Shown here one piece after another: positions 16,279 through 21,776 of a stretch of DNA of 21,776 nucleotides. A model generated the notes under the pieces. That model did not search any database, was not told where the DNA came from, and saw nothing but the letters and a program-made list of their open reading frames with translations. Made by a program: the position numbers and the translations under genes. The DNA is from a virus. Position 1 is the stretch's first letter. Each line of letters starts with the position of its first letter. The DNA lies in IMG/VR virus record IMGVR_UViG_3300017967_000260, positions 1 through 21,776 of that record; one strand, given 5' to 3'.

Positions 16279-16592
16279 TGGAAAAATTATCAGTCATTTT
16301 TGAATGGATCGATTTTGAAAAACAAGTTTGCCAAATTCGTTTTATGAATGAAAGTAAAAAGCAAATTCCTTTGGACATAGGACTTGAAAAGGCTGAATCA
16401 ATATTAAACAATGAAATGATGAAAGATTCTTATGCGAGAGGATTTTCTAAACTGAAAGTTAAAGTTCCAAACTCAGAAAATATGATGATTCGTTCTGATC
16501 TTTGTTTTACTGGTACTAGACAACACTCTATCTGGAATTCAGGAATATTTTTGGCTTTATTGAATGAATCACAGGCATTAGATATAGAATGA
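16275..16592 (+). CDS. Small inserted ORF between gp47 and gp46 with gp47-like C-terminus (105 aa)
   Basis: The ATG overlaps the gp47 stop by 4 bases (a second ATG is at 16278). The first ~90 residues match no family I know: a strand/helix start (EKLSVIFEWIDFEKQVCQIR), a helical middle (LEKAESILNNEMMKDSYARG), then KLKVKVPNSENMM and DLCFTGTRQHSIWNSG. The end, NESQALDIE, is identical to the gp47 C-terminus and nearly identical in DNA. The ORF thus looks like an insertion that ends by rebuilding the gp47-gp46 junction, which preserves the overlapping ATGA for gp46. Codon use looks like the neighbours. A role with the gp46/gp47 nuclease is possible from position only. Confidence 0.75.
   Translation: MMEKLSVIFEWIDFEKQVCQIRFMNESKKQIPLDIGLEKAESILNNEMMKDSYARGFSKLKVKVPNSENMMIRSDLCFTGTRQHSIWNSGIFLALLNESQALDIE
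16563..16592 (+). repeat. Duplicated gp47 3' end, copy 2
   Basis: This is the second copy of the NESQALDIE-stop segment, closing the 105-aa ORF immediately before gp46. Its three synonymous differences from copy 1 show that it is not a very recent exact copy, or that it came from a related phage. Confidence 0.85.
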
Positions 16593-18298
16593 TTCACTTT
16601 GAAAATATAAGATTTAGAAATTTCCTATCAACAGGAGATGTTTGGACGCAGATTGATTTATCTCGTAGTCCAACCACACTTGTTCTAGGAGAAAATGGTT
16701 CCGGTAAATCAACAATGCTTGACGCCTTATGTTTCGCGTTGTTCGGTAAACCTTTTCGTAAAATCAACAAACCACAGTTAGCTAATTCAATCAACGAAAA
16801 GAATTGTTTGGTTGAAGTAAACTTTCGTATTGGTTCTAACTCCTATCGTGTTTTGCGTGGCATCAAACCAGCAAAGTTTGAAGTCTACTATAACGATGTT
16901 TTGTTAGATCAAACAGCTGCGGTAAAAGATTATCAAGAACACCTTGAAAAGAATATTCTGAAACTGAATTATACTTCTTTTACACAAGTGGTTATTCTCG
17001 GTTCTTCTACATTTATTCCTTTCATGCAGCTGTCAGCACAGGCTCGTCGTGAGGTGATTGAAGACCTTCTTGATATTAAGATCTTTTCTGTTATGAATGT
17101 GTTACTTAAAACACGCATACAAGAAAATAAAGAATTGCTGAACGATTTGAAATATCAACTTCAGATGGCTCAAGAAAAACGAGCACTCCAACAGAAACAT
17201 ATTAAAGAACTTCGTAATCAAAATGAAGAACGAGTGAATGAAATTAAAACTGAGATTGGGAAAAGTAGAACTCAATTAGGTCTTTTGGTTCTAGAAAAGA
17301 CTGGTATTCTAAAAAGAATTGAAGAGAATGAGAAAACACAACGGGATAAGTATAAAGGTGTACTCAAGAAGTTTTCTGATTTAGAAAAATACCAAGGACA
17401 AATACAGACAAAACAAAACAAGTTAATGAAAGATAGAGATTTTTATCTTGAGAATGCCGATTGTCTGTCATGTGGCCAATCTTTACCAACAGATTTCAGG
17501 GACGATAAACTCAAAGTACTGGAAGAAAACATTTCAGATTACTCTGTAAATCTTTCTAAACTAGAAACTGAGTTGGAAAAAACTTCCGTACTGAAAGATG
17601 AACTAAAGGTATTAGAAGAAGAATACTCAACTTTGGTTGAAAAGAAGTTTAGTTGTGATAAAGATATTGACAACCACCATAGTTACATACGAAAACTTGA
17701 AAAACAGTTATCATCTGTAAGTAATGTTGATATGACCACAACACTGGAAGAACTCAAGGTAACAGAACGAAAACTTATTGAAGTAGAGAAACAACGAGAG
17801 GAAGCAGTAAAACAAAGAGAACTATATACAGTAGCAGCCGAACTGCTAAAAGATAAGGGCATCAAAACACAGATTGTCAAACAGTATGTTCCAGTGATGA
17901 ACAAACTTATCAATAAGTATTTGGCTAAGATGGAGTTCTTTGTAAACTTTGAGCTTGACGAAAACTTTAACGAAGTGATTAAGTCTCGTCACCGTGATGT
18001 GTTTAGTTATGCATCATTCAGTGAAGGAGAAAAGGCTAGGCTTGATCTGGCACTGTTACTTACTTGGCGTAGTATTGCGAAGATGAAGAATAGTTCTCAT
18101 ACGAATCTGTTAATACTGGACGAAGTATTTGATGGTTCACTTGATAATGTTGGTATTGAAAGTTTAATGGAAATATTGAATGAAACACAAGACACCAATA
18201 TCTTTATCATCTCCCACAAAGGAGAGTCACTACAAGATAAGATGCGTTCAATCATTCGTTTTGAGAAACATAAAAACTTTTCTAGGATGGTAGCATGA
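16589..18298 (+). CDS. gp46: Recombination endonuclease subunit gp46 (Rad50-like)
   Basis: This is the SMC/Rad50-type ATPase partner of gp47. Features in order are an N-terminal FRNFLSTG followed by Walker A GENGSGKST (34-42), the Q-loop region near TQVVILGSSTF, a first coiled coil rich in Glu/Lys/Gln, the zinc-hook CLSCGQ (Cys292, Cys295), a second coiled coil, the ABC signature FSEGEKARL (477-485), and Walker B LLILDEVFDGSLD (Asp511, Glu512) with the D-loop. The length of 569 is close to T4 gp46 (560). It starts with an ATGA overlap on the inserted ORF and ends with one on the methyltransferase-like gene. Confidence 0.96.
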   Translation: MIHFENIRFRNFLSTGDVWTQIDLSRSPTTLVLGENGSGKSTMLDALCFALFGKPFRKINKPQLANSINEKNCLVEVNFRIGSNSYRVLRGIKPAKFEVYYNDVLLDQTAAVKDYQEHLEKNILKLNYTSFTQVVILGSSTFIPFMQLSAQARREVIEDLLDIKIFSVMNVLLKTRIQENKELLNDLKYQLQMAQEKRALQQKHIKELRNQNEERVNEIKTEIGKSRTQLGLLVLEKTGILKRIEENEKTQRDKYKGVLKKFSDLEKYQGQIQTKQNKLMKDRDFYLENADCLSCGQSLPTDFRDDKLKVLEENISDYSVNLSKLETELEKTSVLKDELKVLEEEYSTLVEKKFSCDKDIDNHHSYIRKLEKQLSSVSNVDMTTTLEELKVTERKLIEVEKQREEAVKQRELYTVAAELLKDKGIKTQIVKQYVPVMNKLINKYLAKMEFFVNFELDENFNEVIKSRHRDVFSYASFSEGEKARLDLALLLTWRSIAKMKNSSHTNLLILDEVFDGSLDNVGIESLMEILNETQDTNIFIISHKGESLQDKMRSIIRFEKHKNFSRMVA

Positions 18299-18927
18299 AT
18301 CCAAATTTAATGTTTGGTCTTTCCGTTATGAATAGAATCAAACAAGAAATAGAAAAGACAGGAGATAATAAATTATTAGAAAGTTTTATTCAGAGTTATA
18401 GTCCTAATCAAATAAGTTCTAAACTATGGTTAGTGAATGAACTTAAAAAACATACGCCTTTAGGAACTTATAATGTAGAAGTGGTCGGTAGTTGGTTTGG
18501 TTATCCTTTAGTTTTTTTCATACGCGAGTATATGTCCAACGCTCAAAGAATTGTTCTATACGATATAGATGATAAGGCCTGTGAAATATGTGATAGATAT
18601 AAGACTTACTTTCACGATGAAAATATTGTTATAAAAAATATGGATTATTGGAAAGATTTTTCGGAAAGAAAGGATGTGGATGTGGTTATAAACACCTCGT
18701 CTGAACATATGAAAGGATCACATTCTATGAATTTTGTTTTATATGATGACCCTATTCATGCGATACAATCAAATAATATGGACATTGATGAACATATAAA
18801 CCTATGCCATTCCGAGGACGAGTTAGCAGAAAAACACGACTTTGAAGAAATACTATATAAAGGTACCAAAAGAATGAACAATGGCAGTTTAGATCAATAC
18901 AGATATATGGTCATAGGCAAAATATGA
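18295..18927 (+). CDS. Class I SAM-dependent methyltransferase-like protein (210 aa)
   Basis: The Rossmann-fold methyltransferase layout is visible. Motif I is VEVVGSWFGYPL at 61-72 (Gly-rich loop after strand 1). The acidic end of strand 2 is IVLYDIDDKA with Asp90/Asp92 (adenosine ribose binding). The strand 4 motif is DVDVVINTSSEHM at 127-139. The NTSSEHM segment replaces the DPPY/NPPF of DNA amino-methyltransferases, so base methylation is not indicated. Similar proteins occur in marine T4-like phages without a known substrate. The target could be a small molecule, protein or RNA. It is coupled to gp46 by an ATGA overlap and followed by a 61-aa gene and an oxygenase gene. Confidence 0.7.
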   Translation: MNPNLMFGLSVMNRIKQEIEKTGDNKLLESFIQSYSPNQISSKLWLVNELKKHTPLGTYNVEVVGSWFGYPLVFFIREYMSNAQRIVLYDIDDKACEICDRYKTYFHDENIVIKNMDYWKDFSERKDVDVVINTSSEHMKGSHSMNFVLYDDPIHAIQSNNMDIDEHINLCHSEDELAEKHDFEEILYKGTKRMNNGSLDQYRYMVIGKI

Positions 18928-19109
18928 AAAAATATGGTATTAAAGTAAGAGTTATGGATGGAGAATACCGTTGGATGTTAGATCATTCCGAAGTTCTGAC
19001 TGATGTTGGACCAATGTTATTTGAAACAAAACAAGAGGCCATTGACTTTGCAGAAAAGATGCAATGGACATTATATGAAGTGGACCTATATCCTTACAAG
19101 GAGTTTTGA
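18924..19109 (+). CDS. Small hypothetical protein (61 aa)
   Basis: ATG at 18924 overlaps the upstream TGA by 4 bases. The sequence has two strand-like parts (KYGIKVRVMDGEYRWML at the start and WTLYEVDLYPYKEF at the end) flanking a helix (ETKQEAIDFAEKM). This compact alpha/beta layout is similar to many small phage accessory proteins. No family is recognised. It ends one base into the start of the oxygenase gene (TGATG). Confidence 0.65.
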   Translation: MKKYGIKVRVMDGEYRWMLDHSEVLTDVGPMLFETKQEAIDFAEKMQWTLYEVDLYPYKEF

Positions 19110-19741
19110 TGGAGAATACAAAACGAAATAGAGTAAGAGGTAAAGGACCTAAAAGAAATCAACTGGTTATTTTTAAAAAATTAGGAGAAGTTTCTGATGA
19201 AACTTACGAATATCTTAACAATTTTTTGAATGAAAATACTCATAGTGATATCGGCACAGATGCGTATTCAATAACCAGAAATGTGGATTATGAAAAAGTT
19301 TTTAATGTCGGTCAAAAATATAGACAAGTAGTTTTACAGAAAAACAAAACGAGCAATGACGACACAATCGATGAACATGATTACGATAAATGGATAATTG
19401 GTAGTGAATTAATACAAGGAGAAATTAAACGATTTTTCAAAAAGATTTATAGATTTAGATTGAGTGAGATGCAACCAAAACACTCTCTGAATTGGCACAT
19501 AGATACCGATACAAGTGTTATGTGCAGGGCTCAGATATGTTTAAACGAGAATGATAGTGATTTCTTATTCAAAGATAGAAAAGGAATATATAAGTTAGGA
19601 ATGAAACCAAAAGAGTTTTGGTTTATAAACACTGGGTGGCCACACGCTGTTGAAAATTATACTGGTGTGAGAAGAGTTGCAATAATGAGTTTCGATTACA
19701 GTGATTTGAGAAAAGATTTGCAAGAGGAATTAAAATTATGA
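19109..19741 (+). CDS. 2-oxoglutarate/Fe(II)-dependent oxygenase-like protein (210 aa)
   Basis: I chose ATG at 19109 because AAGGAG at 19098-19103 lies 5 bases upstream; a TTG one codon earlier is less likely. The double-stranded beta-helix iron site is visible as HID (His130, Asp132) in LNWHIDTDTSVMCRAQICLN and His179 in NTGWPHAVEN. Arg188/Arg189 in TGVRRVAIMSFDY are placed to bind the 2-oxoglutarate carboxylate. The pattern is closest to the aspartyl/asparaginyl beta-hydroxylase branch. The N-terminal ~25 residues are basic (NTKRNRVRGKGPKRN). The substrate is unknown; protein or nucleic acid is possible. It is followed at once by peptide deformylase. Confidence 0.75.
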   Translation: MENTKRNRVRGKGPKRNQLVIFKKLGEVSDETYEYLNNFLNENTHSDIGTDAYSITRNVDYEKVFNVGQKYRQVVLQKNKTSNDDTIDEHDYDKWIIGSELIQGEIKRFFKKIYRFRLSEMQPKHSLNWHIDTDTSVMCRAQICLNENDSDFLFKDRKGIYKLGMKPKEFWFINTGWPHAVENYTGVRRVAIMSFDYSDLRKDLQEELKL

Positions 19742-20271
19742 TGTTAAAAGAGTTAGTGCCATCAACAGATCCAATACTCAAACAGAGTACAGTTTCTTTT
19801 GATTTTGAAAACCCACCAATGGATCCTATGGATCTAGCTGAAGAAATGCGTTATAATATGATTACGCATCGTGGTATTGGTCTTGCTGCACCACAGATAG
19901 GTTATAATTATTCTGTATTTGCAGTAGGTAACCCTGATGTGAAAGAGAGTATTCTTGTGTTCTTTAATCCAAGAATCGTACATTACTCTGACGATTTAGT
20001 TTTAATGGAAGAAGGTTGTCTGTCATTTCCAGGAATGTCTTTTAAAATTAAAAGACCTTCTGATATAAGAATGCGTTTTACTGGAGCCACTGGTATTACA
20101 GAGACTATGAGGTTTAACGGTATGACCGCAAGAGTGGTACAACATGAGTACGACCACCTACACGGAATTACTTTTGATACGAAAGTAAATAAGTTTCATT
20201 TAGAAAAATCTAAGAGGAGAAAAACACTATATAACCGTAAGAAGCGAAAAAATCGCTTGACAAGTGCGTGA
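19738..20271 (+). CDS. def: Peptide deformylase
   Basis: This enzyme removes the N-formyl group from newly made proteins. All three family motifs are present: GIGLAAPQIG at 46-55, EGCLS with metal-ligand Cys94, and HEYDH at 136-140 (the HExxH metal site with catalytic Glu137). The length of 177 is normal. The C-terminal ~20 residues are very basic (KSKRRKTLYNRKKRKNR), which may help ribosome contact; this is inference. Virus-encoded deformylases are known from marine phages, where they are thought to keep phage or host proteins processed late in infection. The start overlaps the oxygenase stop, and the gene's 3' end contains the promoter for the tRNA. Confidence 0.95.
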   Translation: MMLKELVPSTDPILKQSTVSFDFENPPMDPMDLAEEMRYNMITHRGIGLAAPQIGYNYSVFAVGNPDVKESILVFFNPRIVHYSDDLVLMEEGCLSFPGMSFKIKRPSDIRMRFTGATGITETMRFNGMTARVVQHEYDHLHGITFDTKVNKFHLEKSKRRKTLYNRKKRKNRLTSA

Positions 20272-20285
20272 GAATATGATATAAT
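20257..20285 (+). promoter_or_regulatory. Consensus sigma70 promoter for tRNA-Gly
   Basis: TTGACA at 20257-20262 and TATAAT at 20280-20285 are separated by 17 bases, with an extended -10 (TGATATAATGG). The -35 box is within the last codons of the deformylase gene. The tRNA begins 13 bases after the -10 box, so transcription should start about 6 bases before the mature 5' end. Confidence 0.93.
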
Positions 20286-20297
20286 GGATGGACAAAC

Positions 20298-20372
20298 GCG
20301 GGTGTAGTATAACGGATATTATGTCAGGTTTCCAACCTGAAGATGTAGGTTCAACTCCTACCACCCGCTCCA
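20298..20372 (+). tRNA. tRNA-Gly (anticodon TCC)
   Basis: The full cloverleaf can be drawn. The acceptor stem GCGGGTG pairs with CACCCGC at 20362-20368. The anticodon stem TCAGG/CCTGA closes the loop TTTCCAA, giving anticodon TCC. The T arm has GTAGG/CCTAC around the TTCAACT loop. A discriminator T is followed by a genomically encoded CCA (20370-20372). It reads GGA (and GGG) glycine codons; GGA is common in the AT-rich genes here, for example in the fibre proteins. It has its own strong promoter and lies 15 bases before the next gene's GTG start. Confidence 0.96.
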
Positions 20373-20387
20373 ACTTTGAGGTGTTTT

Positions 20388-21518
20388 GTGATATTAAATA
20401 ATGAAGATGCTGTTTACGCAGCCAATATTTTTATAGATTTCTTCTCAGATTTAAATCGTGTTGATGAATATCTAAGAAATGTGAAATCGGAAAGAATTTT
20501 AGAAAAATATAACCATCACGATAATTTTCTTGGTGGCCCGCAGGATGAAATGTTTCAAGACTTCTCTATTTCTCCTGAAAATATGAACTTTAAAGTCTAT
20601 GAGGTTTCATCTAAAGACTTCATTACAAAATTACAAATTGTTTCTTCTCACATTGTAGAGGCCTCTATTCCAGGCAAAGGATTGCTTTTATGTGTGAAAG
20701 AAACAAATTCGGATAGTATTGTCGGATTTATTCGACTGGGTTCTCCTACTATCAATTCAAAACCAAGGAATGATTTTCTTGGTCAACCCTTGAGAACTAA
20801 AGATAAGGATGTGATGAAAAGATTTAATGACTCCGCTATTATGGGGTTCATTATTGTACCTACACAACCCTTTGGTTTTAATTATCTTGGCGGTAAATTA
20901 TTGGCAGGTCTTTGTTGTTCGCATGAAGTCAGAGATATGTTGAATAAAAAATATGGAGGACCTTTTTGTTTATTTGAAACCACTTCTCTGTATGGTTCAA
21001 CAAAGGCCGCGTCACAGTATGATGGTATGAAACCCTTTCTTCGTTATAAGGGTCTTACCGATTCTAAGTTTACGCCTCTTTTAAATGATAATCATTTTAG
21101 AGATTTGAGTGATTGGTTCACAGAAAGGAATAATGGTGAGCGTCTTGTTCCTGTTAAGGCCTCTTCTAAGAAATTAAAAACTCAAACTAAAATGATTTCG
21201 ATTATTAAAAAATCTTTGAAGGACAACAAAGAGGTACTTGACAAATTCAACCAGGCATGTTATAATGGCCTCTCAATTACGGAACAGAAGCGAACTTATT
21301 TCTGTGATTACGGTTATGAAAATGTAAAAGAGTATTTGAATTTAGAAACCGACGAATTGAGAAAGAAAGATAACTACGATAGATACAGTATGGAAAATAT
21401 TGTTGAATGGTGGAGAAAAAAGGCCTCTAAACGATTTGAATCTCTAAAGACAGACGGCCGATTAAGAACAGAATTAGAAGTTTGGAATAAAAATAATGAC
21501 ATTGATATCATACGATGA
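20388..21518 (+). CDS. DUF4338/DruA-like protein of unknown activity (376 aa)
   Basis: I chose GTG at 20388, which has GAGGTG 4 bases upstream; a TTG at 20376 would add four residues. The central part holds a run resembling the acyltransferase-like DUF4338/DruA/Mom group: VVEA-type strand, LLLCVKETNSDSIVGFIRLG, then GFIIVPTQPFGFNYLGGK with LLAGLCCSHE (about 153-180), and PFCLFETTSLYGSTKAA with FLRYKG (about 192-222). The C-terminal third is helical and basic. DUF4338 occurs in anti-phage systems (Druantia) and in phages; Mu Mom modifies DNA. Activity here is unproven. The gene contains a perfect promoter at 21238. It overlaps the next gene by 23 bases. Confidence 0.65.
   Translation: MILNNEDAVYAANIFIDFFSDLNRVDEYLRNVKSERILEKYNHHDNFLGGPQDEMFQDFSISPENMNFKVYEVSSKDFITKLQIVSSHIVEASIPGKGLLLCVKETNSDSIVGFIRLGSPTINSKPRNDFLGQPLRTKDKDVMKRFNDSAIMGFIIVPTQPFGFNYLGGKLLAGLCCSHEVRDMLNKKYGGPFCLFETTSLYGSTKAASQYDGMKPFLRYKGLTDSKFTPLLNDNHFRDLSDWFTERNNGERLVPVKASSKKLKTQTKMISIIKKSLKDNKEVLDKFNQACYNGLSITEQKRTYFCDYGYENVKEYLNLETDELRKKDNYDRYSMENIVEWWRKKASKRFESLKTDGRLRTELEVWNKNNDIDIIR
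21238..21266 (+). promoter_or_regulatory. Consensus sigma70 promoter inside a coding sequence
   Basis: TTGACA at 21238-21243 and TATAAT at 21261-21266 are separated by 17 bases, with an extended -10 (TGTTATAATGG). It lies wholly inside the preceding gene, where it encodes LDKFNQACYNG. Transcription should start near 21273, about 220 bases upstream of the YunG-like gene, which is the likely target. Confidence 0.8.
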
Positions 21519-21776
21519 AAAAAATCTGGAGATAGTTTCCAAACTTATAATGGACAACCTGACTCCAGATTTATTACCTAAGAAGTGGGTAGAAAGAAAC
21601 AGTACTAACCCTACTTTTGGTCATTGTCATAACGCAGCAGGTTGTTTGTATAGAATCTTTGGTCACAAGAATCTTAAAATGTATCGTGCTAAAGATGATG
21701 AAGGTATTTGGCATTGGTGGTGTTTAGATCTAAACGGAAAAAGAATAGATTTAACTGCTGATCAATACTATAGTAC
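21496..21776 (+). CDS. YunG-like small protein, 3' end cut off
   Basis: The frame is open to the window edge. ATG at 21496 overlaps the preceding gene by 23 bases, with a poor ribosome site; the start is not certain. About 93 residues are visible. The block TNPTFGHCHNAAGCLYRIFG (Cys44), then DEGIWHWWCLDLNG (His73) and KRIDLTADQYY (Asp85), follows the Cys-His-Asp layout of the bacterial YunG family, where a Cys, a His-Trp/Tyr-Trp segment and a D-L-T-x-x-Q motif are conserved. This suggests a papain/transglutaminase-like fold. Whether it is an active thiol enzyme cannot be said. Confidence 0.65.
   Translation, partial: MTLISYDEKNLEIVSKLIMDNLTPDLLPKKWVERNSTNPTFGHCHNAAGCLYRIFGHKNLKMYRAKDDEGIWHWWCLDLNGKRIDLTADQYYS

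Noticed and set aside
16275-16592. The inserted ORF as a homing endonuclease
   Set aside because: Homing endonucleases commonly interrupt T4-like operons, but no GIY-YIG, LAGLIDADG or HNH motif is visible and the protein is only 105 aa.
18295-18927. Methyltransferase-like protein as a DNA base methylase
   Set aside because: The strand 4 motif is NTSSEHM and not DPPY/NPPF, and no target-recognition domain is visible in 210 residues.
21546-21551. TATAATGG resembling the -10 of the other promoters
   Set aside because: There is no -35 box at the expected distance and no extended TG. It lies within the YunG-like gene downstream of a better promoter.
1-21776. CRISPR arrays, insertion sequences, integrase or rRNA genes
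   Set aside because: No regularly spaced direct repeats, transposase or integrase motifs, terminal inverted repeats or rRNA-like sequence were seen on either strand.

Overview
The window is an AT-rich, gene-dense segment of a T4-like (Straboviridae/Kyanoviridae-like) myovirus genome. The evidence is a run of recognisable T4 core genes: prohead protease gp21, scaffold gp22, major capsid gp23, UvsY, UvsW, late sigma factor gp55, and the recombination nuclease pair gp47/gp46. It also has five exact T4-type late promoters (TATAAATA). The order gp21-gp22-gp23-tube-like protein-uvsY-uvsW-gp55-gp47-gp46, and the style of the fibre proteins, resemble marine T4-like phages (cyanophages and phages of marine heterotrophs). 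The host cannot be read from the sequence, and no photosynthesis gene is present. All supported genes are on the + strand. There is no gene-free stretch over 300 bases; the largest gap is about 90 bases, after gp23.

Left part (1-6253): virion appendage genes. These are a fibre-like protein cut by the window edge, a 68-aa helix-turn-helix-like protein, a glycine/serine/threonine-rich 551-aa beta-structured protein, a 920-aa fibre protein with a lectin-like middle domain, and a 227-aa structural protein. Middle part (6297-11151): head morphogenesis. Two putative prohead-core or internal proteins share a C-terminal module. They are followed by a 123-aa protein, gp21, gp22 and gp23. Late promoters precede the 920-aa gene, the first core gene, gp22, gp23 and the tube-like gene. 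A strong intrinsic terminator closes gp23 and sits directly against the next late promoter.

Right part (11816-21776): early/middle-type genes for recombination, transcription and accessory functions. They are packed with 1-4 base stop/start overlaps. Expression appears to start from textbook sigma70 promoters (TTGACA, 17-bp spacer, TATAAT) with a shared extended -10, TGnTATAATGG. These lie before uvsY, before an Sm-like gene upstream of gp55, before a tRNA-Gly, and inside the coding region of the gene after the tRNA. Accessory genes are a methyltransferase-like protein, a 2-oxoglutarate/Fe(II) oxygenase-like protein, a peptide deformylase, a protein with DUF4338/DruA-like sequence, and a truncated YunG-like protein.

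Inferred programme: host RNA polymerase reads the right-hand genes first. These include UvsY/UvsW/gp46/gp47 for recombination-dependent replication and gp55. gp55 then redirects polymerase to the TATAAATA promoters of the head and fibre genes. The most unusual points are a duplicated gp47 3' end closing a small ORF inserted between gp47 and gp46, the perfect promoter buried in a coding sequence, and the shared LDELS-type module in the two head-core genes.
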